Shown: positions 25,701 to 33,302 of the stretch, one piece after another
Position numbering within the stretch: position 1 is the stretch's first letter
Layout of the letters: each line of letters begins with the position of its first letter
Source of the DNA: Clostridiales bacterium
GTDB lineage: Bacteria > Bacillota > Clostridia > Lachnospirales > Lachnospiraceae
NCBI GenBank assembly: GCA_012523775.1
Contig: JAAYTK010000032.1
Coordinates: 1 to 56,680 of the forward strand
Direction of reading: 5' to 3'
Length of the DNA: 56,680 bases
Notes under the pieces: generated by a model
What the model was told of the DNA's origin: nothing
What the model saw: only the letters and a program-made list of their open reading frames with translations
Databases searched by the model: none
Made by a program: the position numbers and the translations under genes

Positions 25701-27086
25701 AAGAAAGAGGAAATAGTAAGAAATGAGATGAAGCTACCCTTTGATGTGTATATTGATACACTTAACGATATGGATCCAACTAATGATGTTTTTATCAAGG
25801 CCGGAACATGGATAATTCTTGGAAGGAATACATATCGTTTCTACGTACCTATGTGGGTACAGGAAGGGACATATACCGCTCAGTTTAGATCCATAGCAGT
25901 AAATGGTGAGGATAAGCTTAATAAGACAGAGACCACGAGAAATACCAACCGAAATAATTATGTTGCAACCGCAACAAGGATATTTCAAATATCCGGAAGA
26001 ATGTATGGCTTTACCATATACGATATATCTGATGAAGGAAGATGGCGGAATGTCTTTAGGCTTAAGGATACCATGCTTATAAAGTATTATGAGGGTGCTG
26101 AGGATGGCACGAAAAGGACAAACTATCATGATGACTATGCCTATTATTATAAGGTTGGTCTTAATGATCAATATGGGTATCAGTCCGGCAGATATAACAG
26201 ATTCACATTACCGATTCTTAATGGAAGCCACCCTAAATATAAAAATGTAGGGGCCATAAAATCCGGATATGCATTAAGATTTATGCTTGACACCATAGGA
26301 GATATGTACTCTAATGGTAACAGGATAAGAATTATTCCGACATTTTACCATGTGGGTAAGGACGGAAAGAACCGACAACCGGTAGATATTTATTATGATG
26401 AGGAATTTGATGGTAAGCACCAAAGACTTGTTAAGATAGGACAGGGAATAGATCTGGCAAATCTCCAGCAGGGACTTGTCGGTAATATCTATAGCAGAAT
26501 ACCTGAAAAGGAGCTTAGACATACGGCAAAGGTATTGGGGATAACATACTCAAAAATATCTAATCAATTTGGACCTATGTACTCATATGGTGACATTCGT
26601 ATATCCAGTCAGTTTCGTACTTTTATTGGTTTAGAATATGCGGAACATATTACGTCACTTCCGTCATTTGGAGAGGTAAGTGAGCAGATAAATCAAACAG
26701 AACTAAGCCTATCAAAATATATGCAGCGGTGGTATGGAACATATAAACTGCCAACGAATATCCATGTAGCACCATTAGGCTATGATGTGAACGGTTACCT
26801 TAAAAAATATGGAATAGACTATCAGGAAAATTTTTGGTTAAAGGATGGATTTATTATAATAAACTTTAATATTGAAAGCTATGATAAGAATGGGAATAGG
26901 AACCTATCCTATATCAACGGTGCGAATTACCTGAATAACGGACATTGCTCAATGTGGATAACAGAGGGAGGCGTGGCGGAAAAGAGTGACAATACTGATT
27001 CCACCTTTAGCATAAGAGCGGGTGATGTGGTATTCTATCACACCGGCAAAAAACATTCAGATGATTACATAGGCAGGGTATACTGA
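22779..27086 (+). CDS. large secreted surface protein with three MucBP-like repeats
   Basis: 1435 residues from TTG 22779; AGGAGG lies 6 bases upstream. Signal peptide about 1-35 (Lys-rich start, hydrophobic core, EARAA). Three repeats of about 100 residues start near residues 304, 405 and 506; each opens with a strand followed by (D/N)-x-D-T-G or equivalent, has G-x-V-x-A-G or V-x-R-G-Q, and ends with V-x-V-Y-Y-K or V-R-I-Y-Y-D, as in mucin-binding-type domains. The remaining two thirds are beta-rich without a recognised family. Ser/Gly-rich linkers lie in the second and third repeats. No LPXTG, SLH or other anchor is seen at the C-terminus, which ends DDYIGRVY. Last gene of the cluster; probably a surface adhesin or substrate of the machine. 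Confidence 0.65.
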   Translation: MNSRHYIHKKIFIFITSLFALFILINMTIIKEARAATRCFFTKDGMINIQISSKTATSDIRYRTLGFTVTTTKQENKVASTDKDGNIIWGPDAPTGKTKVLNLKDGIKDTKVNHNTGETIVTYTYDTDKVKDLMRDIVDLDNLSKQTPIYFNAIFETYMVVDGKEVKLNQEVNTWKEIVSDQSWARPSDFENYFNIPIAFEPGLQPNSLYFDIDGAIEFQGDLVSAEIGDTVGWSNAVKEIITNNNNQYALVGYYAKMKADDKETDRRMVGDGITASHIKNGSTTVYYGGMNVYMIYRPMTANIILNAIDIDTGETIDENLYSGTVSAGQSFSEAVDLVIMKDNVTYSKLGPFYYVYVSLTGTKKVNDSGSPDGPVAFQIPADLKTPSTIKVRVYYKRIASGTIPVTVEAINADTGKSLQTLTTGTVNAGAKFDYTVGDTLTKDGKTYAFTGSWKWQYKKNTSSSPTVSGSGSGSNVSFTAPSADEIKGGITVYVYYKLSDIAEGDISLRVIMVSRNGSLISEISQETVTRGQSISISIPGSISSGSVVYKYIDIWDYSYYTSSGSKSASGSGGTVSFTVDSNTRLGTQITVRIYYDVTQEVVVPEPEPPITMALDSPSPYGVINGDKYGAPYFMSRDGISTTESQYVYVKTKDYLLGYKLVNRTGKVAFKVPVSMTYTLEFYTATPEEYGGPKMVTENYTDTQYITVERAYSYWAIASLEYYIPSSANVNNYSLPNGKVVLRTNSKYLNVPSLSTGSGSNIILPAEATEGIHLIKDEPIRSDNSDRPEIEIEDLAVYAFEMTGMLSVRNDYLSFNGSVVMSDSISNTVTGKPNVSPLVHSSNITHDKVLYTEDQIVDALKTNGIYKSTGSVIYSRHSSSVNASTSKSYNIAINDVIIHTPVICEPIIYSDNDDWVQLINPTENAYHLVLDTDTTLNDFTVRISNKLPHSDRLGYYERDFSRSFIDPENISYIAKKEEIVRNEMKLPFDVYIDTLNDMDPTNDVFIKAGTWIILGRNTYRFYVPMWVQEGTYTAQFRSIAVNGEDKLNKTETTRNTNRNNYVATATRIFQISGRMYGFTIYDISDEGRWRNVFRLKDTMLIKYYEGAEDGTKRTNYHDDYAYYYKVGLNDQYGYQSGRYNRFTLPILNGSHPKYKNVGAIKSGYALRFMLDTIGDMYSNGNRIRIIPTFYHVGKDGKNRQPVDIYYDEEFDGKHQRLVKIGQGIDLANLQQGLVGNIYSRIPEKELRHTAKVLGITYSKISNQFGPMYSYGDIRISSQFRTFIGLEYAEHITSLPSFGEVSEQINQTELSLSKYMQRWYGTYKLPTNIHVAPLGYDVNGYLKKYGIDYQENFWLKDGFIIINFNIESYDKNGNRNLSYINGANYLNNGHCSMWITEGGVAEKSDNTDSTFSIRAGDVVFYHTGKKHSDDYIGRVY

Positions 27087-27165
27087 TGTGTTTTGGTTAT
27101 ACCCAATACCTAATACTTTTATATATTATGATTAACCATAATATGCTATATTTCCTAAAATATAG

Positions 27166-27194
27166 TTGAGATTTAGACTAAATTGTGGTATACA
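27166..27194 (+). promoter_or_regulatory. candidate promoter of the rubredoxin gene
   Basis: TTGAGA (27166-27171), 17 bases, TATACA (27189-27194), about 40 bases before the ATG. The rest of 27087-27238 holds only an AT-rich 8-bp inverted repeat (27122-27143). Confidence 0.5.
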
Positions 27195-27238
27195 TAATTA
27201 TGTAGCTTAATGATAAACTACAATATGGAGGTATTTAT

Positions 27239-27400
27239 ATGAGAAAATTCGAATGTACTGCATGTGGTTACATCTATGATGAAGAATTAGGCGATCCGGA
27301 TAATGGTGTAGCTCCCGGAACTAAGTGGGAAGATGTTCCCGAGGATTGGGTTTGCCCGGTATGTGGAGTGGGTAAGGACGAATTTGAAGAGTTAAGCTAA
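27239..27400 (+). CDS. rubredoxin
   Basis: 53 residues, a normal length for this family. GGAGGT precedes the ATG by 7 bases. Two iron ligand pairs are present: CTACGYIYD (Cys6 and Cys9) and [11 protein letters not shown] (Cys39 and Cys42). The conserved aromatic and proline positions W30, W37 and P40 are kept, as is the family ending KDEFEE. It binds a single iron with four cysteines and carries one electron in the cytoplasm, usually for oxygen or peroxide detoxification in anaerobes. No partner reductase lies beside it. Confidence 0.97.
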   Translation: MRKFECTACGYIYDEELGDPDNGVAPGTKWEDVPEDWVCPVCGVGKDEFEELS

Positions 27401-27406
27401 TGAACA

Positions 27407-27447
27407 GGGTGTTGTCATAGGAAACCTTCCGACAGGTGACAACACCC
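27407..27447 (+). terminator. hairpin after rubredoxin, probable terminator
   Basis: GGGTGTTGTCA (27407-27417) pairs perfectly with TGACAACACCC (27437-27447). The tail TCATTATCTGTTT is only moderately T-rich. Confidence 0.7.
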
Positions 27448-27547
27448 TCATTATCTGTTTATTTCCATAATACCGATATTGAATTTGCTGACGGAATCAG
27501 TTATCATACATAATAATGTACAAATATTACTATGGGAGGACATCGAG

Positions 27548-28306
27548 GTGAATCAGTTTTCTAGAGCAGAGCTTTTGCTTGGTGAGGAAGCCATGGAGAA
27601 GCTGAGTAAGGCAAGAGTAGCCATATTTGGAATCGGTGGAGTAGGCGGCTATGTGGTAGAAGCATTGGTACGCTGCGGTATAACCCGCTTCGATTTGATT
27701 GATGATGATAAAGTATGCCTCACTAATATAAACAGGCAGATTATTGCTACCAGAAAGACCATAGGTCAGTATAAGGTCGAGGTTATGAGAGATAGAATTT
27801 TAGAGATTAACCCTAAGGCTGATGTGGTTATGCATAGATGCTTCTTTACGAAGGATGCAGCCGATCAGTTTGATTTTGCTGCATATGATTATGTAGTAGA
27901 TGCGATAGATACCGTATCAGGTAAGATTGAGTTGGTATTAAGATGTGAGGAAAAGAATGTTCCGATTATAAGCTGTATGGGTGCAGGCAATAAGCTGGAC
28001 CCAACAAGATTTGAGGTTGCGGATATATATAAAACATCGGTTTGCCCCCTTGCCAAGGTCATGCGAAGGGAGCTGTCAGCCAGAGGAGTTAAAAAGTTGA
28101 AGGTTGTTTATTCAAAGGAACCTGCAATGAAGCCTATGGAGAAACCAAATTCAAGCTGTCGAAGTAATTGCGTTTGCCCTCCTGATACTGAGAGAAAATG
28201 CACAGATAAGAGACAGATACCCGGAAGTGTATCATTTGTTCCTTCGGTTGCAGGGCTAATTATAGCCGGTGAAGTGATTAAGGATATAGCCGGGATAGGA
28301 TACTAA
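27548..28306 (+). CDS. tcdA: tRNA threonylcarbamoyladenosine dehydratase
   Basis: 252 residues from GTG 27548, with GGGAGGA 7 bases upstream; the frame stays open to a TTG at 27479 but the family start is N-QFSRAELLLG. It is a ThiF/E1-like enzyme: the nucleotide loop is VAIFGIGGVGGYVVEAL, followed by DLIDDDKVCLTNINRQ and the catalytic region ISCMGAGNKLDP. The enzyme uses ATP to cyclise t6A to ct6A at position 37 of ANN-decoding tRNAs. Cys pairs near the end (SSCRSNCVCPPDTERKC) resemble those seen in some family members. No obvious operon partner. Confidence 0.9.
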   Translation: MNQFSRAELLLGEEAMEKLSKARVAIFGIGGVGGYVVEALVRCGITRFDLIDDDKVCLTNINRQIIATRKTIGQYKVEVMRDRILEINPKADVVMHRCFFTKDAADQFDFAAYDYVVDAIDTVSGKIELVLRCEEKNVPIISCMGAGNKLDPTRFEVADIYKTSVCPLAKVMRRELSARGVKKLKVVYSKEPAMKPMEKPNSSCRSNCVCPPDTERKCTDKRQIPGSVSFVPSVAGLIIAGEVIKDIAGIGY

Positions 28307-28406
28307 TATGACTTGTATTTCCCTATTTATTGGTGTATATTCATTAATAACACATAAATATGTAAATTATATTATTTATTATTAATAATTATACGGAGGG
28401 ATGATA

Positions 28407-28976
28407 ATGGGGAAGATTCCAAACAGAGAAGAAGCGTGGGAGCTTTTATGTGAGTTTAATAAGGACAAATTTCATTTGAAGCATGCCAGAATAATGGAAG
28501 GAGTCATGAAATATTTTGCCAGGGAATTAGGCCATGGAGAAGAGGTTTTCTGGGGAGTTGTGGGATTACTTCATGACCTTGATTTTGGAATGTATCCCGA
28601 GGAGCATTGCATCAAGACTCAAGAGATTATGAGAGAACGTGGCATTGACGAAAGGCTTATTCATGCGGTGGCAAGTCATGGATACGGGATATGCGTGGAT
28701 GTGGAACCGGAGCATGAGATGGAGAAGATTTTGTATGCCACAGATGAACTGACAGGCTTAATCGGAGCATGTGCGATTATGCGTCCGTCAAAGAGCACTA
28801 TGGATCTGGAAGTAAGCTCACTAAGAAAGAAATTCAAGACACCGAAATTTGCGGCGGGCTGTTCGAGAGAGGTTATTAGTAATGGTGCCGCTATGCTTGG
28901 CTGGGAGCTTGATGAGCTGTTTGATAGAACAATTCAGGCAGTGCGTGAGGTTGAACAGACAACAGGACTAGTATAG
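28407..28976 (+). CDS. HD-domain hydrolase
   Basis: 189 residues from ATG 28407 (GGAGGG ends 6 bases upstream; the ATG at 28401 touches the site). HD-superfamily metal ligands are visible: KHARIMEG, then LLHDLDFGMYPEEH and VASHGYG, with the later ATDELTGLI helix typical of this uncharacterised subgroup. Such proteins hydrolyse phosphate esters of nucleotides or related compounds; the substrate is unknown. About 94 bases of AT-rich sequence lie upstream. Confidence 0.85.
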   Translation: MGKIPNREEAWELLCEFNKDKFHLKHARIMEGVMKYFARELGHGEEVFWGVVGLLHDLDFGMYPEEHCIKTQEIMRERGIDERLIHAVASHGYGICVDVEPEHEMEKILYATDELTGLIGACAIMRPSKSTMDLEVSSLRKKFKTPKFAAGCSREVISNGAAMLGWELDELFDRTIQAVREVEQTTGLV

Positions 28977-29000
28977 ATTATCGGAATGCGATGGGAGGAT

Positions 29001-29018
29001 GAGCCGGTATACCGGCTC
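29001..29018 (+). promoter_or_regulatory. perfect palindrome between ribosome binding site and start of the DUF554 gene
   Basis: GAGCCGGTATACCGGCTC is an 18-base perfect palindrome that can form a 7-bp GC-rich stem with a TATA loop. GGAGGA (28994-28999) lies just before it and the ATG 11 bases after it. There is no T run, so it is unlikely to be a terminator. Confidence 0.6.
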
Positions 29019-29028
29019 TATAGGATAA

Positions 29029-29760
29029 ATGATTGGCTTAGGTACATTGGGCAACATAGCTCTTATTCTGATAGGTTCTACTATCGGAATGATTATAAAG
29101 GGTGGATTAAAGAAACGTTTTCAAGATACCATTATAAGTGCTCTCGGACTGGCGGTTATGTTCATAGGTATAAGCGGAGCATTGGAAGGACTGTTAGTCG
29201 TTAATGATGGGAAAATCATAAGCACGAATATTATGCTTATGATTGTATCACTGGCTGTCGGTGGTTTTATTGGAGAGGCGATTAATGTCGAAGCAAAGCT
29301 CGACAGTATAGGTGAATGGCTGAAAAGCAAGCTAAAGGTCAACAAGGAAAAGGACAAGGGCTTTGTCGAAGGCTTTGTTAACAGCTCATTATTATTCTGT
29401 GTGGGAGCAATGGCGATAATAGGTTCCTTAAGAGACGGTCTTTCCGCAGATCCTTATCTGCTGTTAGCCAAAGGTGTAATTGACGGTGTGGTCGCCATAT
29501 TCTTTGCATCTACCTTGGGTATAGGAGTGTTTTTTTCGGTGATCCCTGTGGGAGTCTATCAAGGTCTCATAACATTAACTGCAGGATTTGTCGAACCTTA
29601 TCTAAGTGAAAGACTAATAAGCAATCTCTCCTTTATAGGATCAATATTAATATTTGCTATAGGTATAAATATGATTATCGGTAAGAAGATTAAGACTGGA
29701 AACCTTCTTCCTGCTATATTGGTACCAATAGTATATGAGATAATTATGCATTTCATTTAA
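29029..29760 (+). CDS. DUF554 membrane protein (YdfK-like)
   Basis: 243 residues with about six or seven membrane helices. The start MIGLGTLGNIALILIGSTIG and the later segments FIGEAINVEAKLD, SSLLFCVGAMAIIGSL and KGVIDGVVAIFFASTLGIG are characteristic of the DUF554 family, whose function is unknown (transport is suspected). A stop codon in frame at 29026 fixes the ATG at 29029. The nearest local ribosome binding site, AGGA, is only 3 bases away; a better one lies before the palindrome at 29001-29018. Confidence 0.85.
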   Translation: MIGLGTLGNIALILIGSTIGMIIKGGLKKRFQDTIISALGLAVMFIGISGALEGLLVVNDGKIISTNIMLMIVSLAVGGFIGEAINVEAKLDSIGEWLKSKLKVNKEKDKGFVEGFVNSSLLFCVGAMAIIGSLRDGLSADPYLLLAKGVIDGVVAIFFASTLGIGVFFSVIPVGVYQGLITLTAGFVEPYLSERLISNLSFIGSILIFAIGINMIIGKKIKTGNLLPAILVPIVYEIIMHFI

Positions 29761-29819
29761 CAGACCAGTAACGGTCAATATAAGTGAAATACGAAGATAA
29801 AAATATGGGTTATAAGTTA

Positions 29820-29855
29820 AAAATGCAGCAGAATGAATTTGTTCTGCTGCATTTT
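29820..29855. terminator. bidirectional terminator between convergent genes
   Basis: AAAATGCAGCAGAA (29820-29833), loop of 8, TTCTGCTGCATTTT (29842-29855): a perfect 14-bp stem with A and T runs on the two sides, serving the DUF554 gene and the opposing 913-residue protein gene. Confidence 0.9.
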
Positions 29856-29918
29856 TGAAGTTATACGAAAAATATTGATAGTAAATAGATCTAACCGCTC
29901 TTTTTCGGGCTGTATATA

Positions 29919-32660
29919 TTATATCAGCACAATATCCTCAACAATGCCATCTTTACCACCTGCAACTATGTAATATAAGCGATGAGTAGAGACATCGTAT
30001 TCATTGAATGGTGTCCCCTCAGCGGCTGCTGCGATATGCACTATTTTATTATCAGGGATATTAAGAACGAATGGTGAGGCACGATATTCTATTTTACCTG
30101 CCTCTGTCCAATTCTTTAGTTCTTCTTTTTTCATTATAATCATTTTCTTTTTATCCACAGCTTCGTTGAAAAAGCGTAGAGCCTTGTGAAGTTTAGCAGG
30201 TTCTACTTTGGTAACCAAAGAGATATAAACGTCACTTCCTATAGGAACACTGGTACCGGCTGAAGGATTTTGGCCGGACACATAGAGTTCGTCCGTTAAT
30301 GAACTTATCAGAATATGTGCAATTGGCTTTAATTTGGCATTTTTAATGATTTCACATGCCTTACTGTAGTGGGTATTTACAACATCAGGTACGTTAACAT
30401 TTCCCGGAAGAACGAGAGTTCCAAAATCATAATATATATCACCGACATCATTCTTTAAATCTCCGGAAAATACAAGAACATCACCATCATACGCTTCAAT
30501 AAAGAGATCCGGATTGCTTTCAGGGGGCCCGTAATCGGAACGGCTATATGCTATATAGAAATAGCCATCTTCATCTGTTCGACAACTACCTAAGGCATCA
30601 TTAAAGAACACATCCTCATCATATGCTTTAACTTCAAGACCTGAAACCGGAACATTCTGTTTATTGACAATCCTACCCTCTACAGAGACGTTATACTCAT
30701 CTGATAGGAGCTTTTCCACATGAAAGACTTCGCATTTGTTAATATCATCTTGGTCGGCATATACTTGCCCATGCTTAACTGAACAATATTTTCCATTAGA
30801 GGCCATTAATGCGAACTTCTTTCCTGTCTTATTAAATATACGAAAGACCTCCTCACCGGCAGGTATAACAATTGTAAATATTGTATTATCAGATATTTTA
30901 CCGTTAGTAAATATAACACCGTTTTCTTCTTCGATGGTTTTAAGATAATTGCCCTGTGAGGTCTTTATTCGTACCTTTGTTCCGTTTAATAGACCGGAAG
31001 CTGTCCCTTTCACTTCTTCTACTATAAATGTCTCCCTCTTACCGGGATTCATGCCTTCTGATTTAAGGGTTATACCCTTATCCTGAAGATACTGCTGTGT
31101 TTTTGTTCTAATATGACATTTCACCGGAAATACTGAATTTGAATTGGTATCACTGGGACAACGCCACCAGAGTTTATTTTCATGAACTTTTCCTATCCAC
31201 CAGTGTCCATCACCTGCAAAATAAAACAGGATTTGAGTTTGGCCGCATCCTTCAAAGTCACCGGTCCACATAGTAATTCCGGATCTGATAAGGCTGCCGA
31301 ATCCTGCAGAATTATCTACCGGATTATCTGTCCAAATCAATTTATCATCATGGAAGGAGCCCAACCACCAATTATCATCTATAGCACTATAAATAAGAAG
31401 CTGTGTTTTACCTAATCCTGTAAAATCCCCAGTAAATATACGAAGGCTTAATCCGATCATGCCAACATTGAACTTACGGTTGTTAACGGGCTTGTCCGTC
31501 CAGTAAAGCTTTGATCCTCTAAACGAACCATGCAGCCAGTTTCCATCACTGGTATTATGGAAGAGTAGCTCGGTCTTTTTGCTGCCTGTAAAATCTCCGA
31601 TAAGCATATAATTTGTAATAGTATTAAGATTTCCAAAGCTTATACTGTTATTTACCGGTCCTGTACTCCAAACAAGCCTACGGTTAATAAAAGTACCATG
31701 CCACCAATTACCGTCATCTGAATTGTAGAAGAGGAGTTCAGTCCTTTTACTGCCTGTAAAATCCCCCGTAAATATACGAATCCTTGAATCAGTGAGTTTA
31801 CCAAAGCCGGAACTGTTGTTAACCGGTTCCGTAGACCATTGGAATGTATTATCTATAAAGGAGCCGTGCCACCAGTTGCCGTCACCGGAATAATAGAATA
31901 GAAGCTCGGTCTTACCGCTGCCAGTAAAATCTCCGGTAAATATACGAATACTTTTGTCAGTAAGGTTTCCAAAATCTTTACAGTTATTTACCAAACTCCA
32001 TTTAATTTTATTGTTATTATCAAATGCTCCAAGCCATATGTTCCCATCATTAGCACAGTAAAACAATATCTGTGATTTACCCTTCCCGAGAAAATCTCCG
32101 GCAAACATACGGATGCTGCTGCGTAGAAGATTACCGAAACCGGAAGAGTTATTGGATAGGTCCCAGTTAAGGACAGAATCACAAAATGTTCCCAGATGCC
32201 AATTTGACGAGTTGTGTGAATAAAAAAGTATATTCTGTGCATCGTCTCCATCAAAGTCCGATATCCATACGTTTGATTTATTGACATCGCGAAAATCATC
32301 CCATACAGCACTTAACCGGAATTCGTTGGGTGAGTTTTTTGGTGAGTATTCATACTTATGTATTTCGACTCCGTCGGGATTCCTTAAAGTGGCCGTATCC
32401 CCTGTATTGTTCCAAACAGGGGATCTTCTTCCCCAATACAAGTTTTTGTCTTCGTTAACACCATCCCCTGTCCATATATATACAGTTTCGCCGGGCTTAA
32501 GTATGTATTCGGGAAATCTATAGGTATGTCCGACAGCATCTTGTATAAGCCAATTCTTCATATTAATATCCGTATCCTCAAAAGATGTTATTTCAACATG
32601 TTCCTCAGGCAAGTCATATCCATCGGGATTATAAATGAGATTTGTTATGCATATATCCAT
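29919..32660 (-). CDS. mosaic protein: lamin-tail-like, seven propeller-like repeats, trefoil-like and PASTA regions
   Basis: 913 residues. Residues about 1-115 look like a lamin-tail domain (DICITNLIYNPDGYD, LKPGETVYIWTGDG, NTGDTATLRNPDG). From about 125 to 510 there are seven units of 55-56 residues with consensus x-GDF-x-G-x-(G)-K-T-x-LLFY-x4-DGNWW-x-GSF, related to FG-GAP/VCBS blades, enough for a seven-bladed propeller. Residues about 515-650 resemble a fascin/ricin-like beta-trefoil (VRIKTSQGNYLKTIEEENG). About 656-745 resembles a carboxypeptidase regulatory domain, and about 753-818 is a PASTA domain (VNVPDVVNTHYSKACEIIKN). Despite these surface-type domains no signal peptide or membrane helix is visible. 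Ribosome binding site AAGGAG 9 bases before ATG. Confidence 0.75.
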   Translation of the reverse strand: MDICITNLIYNPDGYDLPEEHVEITSFEDTDINMKNWLIQDAVGHTYRFPEYILKPGETVYIWTGDGVNEDKNLYWGRRSPVWNNTGDTATLRNPDGVEIHKYEYSPKNSPNEFRLSAVWDDFRDVNKSNVWISDFDGDDAQNILFYSHNSSNWHLGTFCDSVLNWDLSNNSSGFGNLLRSSIRMFAGDFLGKGKSQILFYCANDGNIWLGAFDNNNKIKWSLVNNCKDFGNLTDKSIRIFTGDFTGSGKTELLFYYSGDGNWWHGSFIDNTFQWSTEPVNNSSGFGKLTDSRIRIFTGDFTGSKRTELLFYNSDDGNWWHGTFINRRLVWSTGPVNNSISFGNLNTITNYMLIGDFTGSKKTELLFHNTSDGNWLHGSFRGSKLYWTDKPVNNRKFNVGMIGLSLRIFTGDFTGLGKTQLLIYSAIDDNWWLGSFHDDKLIWTDNPVDNSAGFGSLIRSGITMWTGDFEGCGQTQILFYFAGDGHWWIGKVHENKLWWRCPSDTNSNSVFPVKCHIRTKTQQYLQDKGITLKSEGMNPGKRETFIVEEVKGTASGLLNGTKVRIKTSQGNYLKTIEEENGVIFTNGKISDNTIFTIVIPAGEEVFRIFNKTGKKFALMASNGKYCSVKHGQVYADQDDINKCEVFHVEKLLSDEYNVSVEGRIVNKQNVPVSGLEVKAYDEDVFFNDALGSCRTDEDGYFYIAYSRSDYGPPESNPDLFIEAYDGDVLVFSGDLKNDVGDIYYDFGTLVLPGNVNVPDVVNTHYSKACEIIKNAKLKPIAHILISSLTDELYVSGQNPSAGTSVPIGSDVYISLVTKVEPAKLHKALRFFNEAVDKKKMIIMKKEELKNWTEAGKIEYRASPFVLNIPDNKIVHIAAAAEGTPFNEYDVSTHRLYYIVAGGKDGIVEDIVLI

Positions 32661-32850
32661 CGAGCATGACTCCTTTCTTTTATTTATATACTATAATTAT
32701 ATTTTTCATGGACAAGTTATATAACATATCAGGACTAACTAATCAGAATTTGATAAGACAGATGTCATCTGTAAAGCAGATAAATATTTAAATCACAGAA
32801 TAATTTTACCATAAGATGTCAAACTTATCCAGTTAATTTATAGAACCATC

Positions 32851-32878
32851 TTGACTTCTCATATATAGTTGATATAAT
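32851..32878 (+). promoter_or_regulatory. strong candidate promoter
   Basis: TTGACT (32851-32856), 16 bases, perfect TATAAT (32873-32878), about 40 bases before the small membrane protein gene. The rest of 32661-32850 shows nothing recognisable. Confidence 0.65.
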
Positions 32879-32925
32879 TGGACTGTAAATATATGTAAAT
32901 AAATGGAATAAGTCAGGAGGTTAAG

Positions 32926-33135
32926 ATGGCAAGGTTATATGGAGTATACAGAAGAATTCTATTTGGCATTATAGTCTTAATGCTTCCCTTTATATTAACA
33001 TTAGGTCTTGATATTAAGTCGGCATTATTAATATCATTTGGTTTTGGCACATCTATAAGTCTATGGAGTCTATCCTCTAATTATGATCAGTCTGCTTTAT
33101 TATCTCATTCAAAGAAAATGAATAGTAATCATTAG
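32926..33135 (+). CDS. small two-helix membrane protein
   Basis: 69 residues with AGGAGG 5 bases before ATG and its own promoter. Two hydrophobic segments (about 10-28 and 31-50) follow a basic start (ARLYGVYRRI); the tail is polar and His/Ser-rich (LLSHSKKMNSNH). No family recognised. After the stop a weak 7-bp inverted repeat (33168-33188) lies before the next promoter. A real gene is likely because of the strong signals. Confidence 0.65.
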   Translation: MARLYGVYRRILFGIIVLMLPFILTLGLDIKSALLISFGFGTSISLWSLSSNYDQSALLSHSKKMNSNH

Positions 33136-33224
33136 TCTTTCTTTTCCATAGTCGGTCCATGATGTTCAATTAAGCGGGAGTCTTAATTAGTGCTAAATTA
33201 ATGTAAAAATTAATAAAATAAGGA

Positions 33225-33253
33225 TTGACAACGAATGTATTATTGTATACAAT
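33225..33253 (+). promoter_or_regulatory. promoter of the citrate synthase operon
   Basis: Perfect TTGACA (33225-33230), 17 bases, TACAAT (33248-33253). The -10 box lies within a palindrome (see 33237-33258). Confidence 0.75.
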
Positions 33254-33258
33254 AATAC
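33237..33258. promoter_or_regulatory. 22-bp perfect palindrome, probable GntR/FCD operator
   Basis: GTATTATTGTA and its exact reverse complement meet at position 33247/33248. The core TTGTATACAA fits the T-x-GT-x-x-AC-x-A pattern used by FadR/FCD-type GntR regulators. It overlaps the spacer and -10 box, so binding would block transcription. A GntR/FCD gene is third in the same operon. Confidence 0.7.
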
Positions 33259-33302
33259 AAATTTATAAAACCATAAACGTATGAAGGGATGGATATAGTC
33301 AA

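Noticed and set aside
27122-27143. AT-only inverted repeat after the 1435-residue protein gene
   Set aside because: Eight base pairs of A and T without a T run are too weak to call a terminator of the Tad-like operon.
28986-29204. A 72-codon plus-strand frame that begins before and overlaps the DUF554 gene
   Set aside because: It runs across the ribosome binding site, palindrome and first 170 bases of a well-supported gene in another frame, and its product has no recognisable features.
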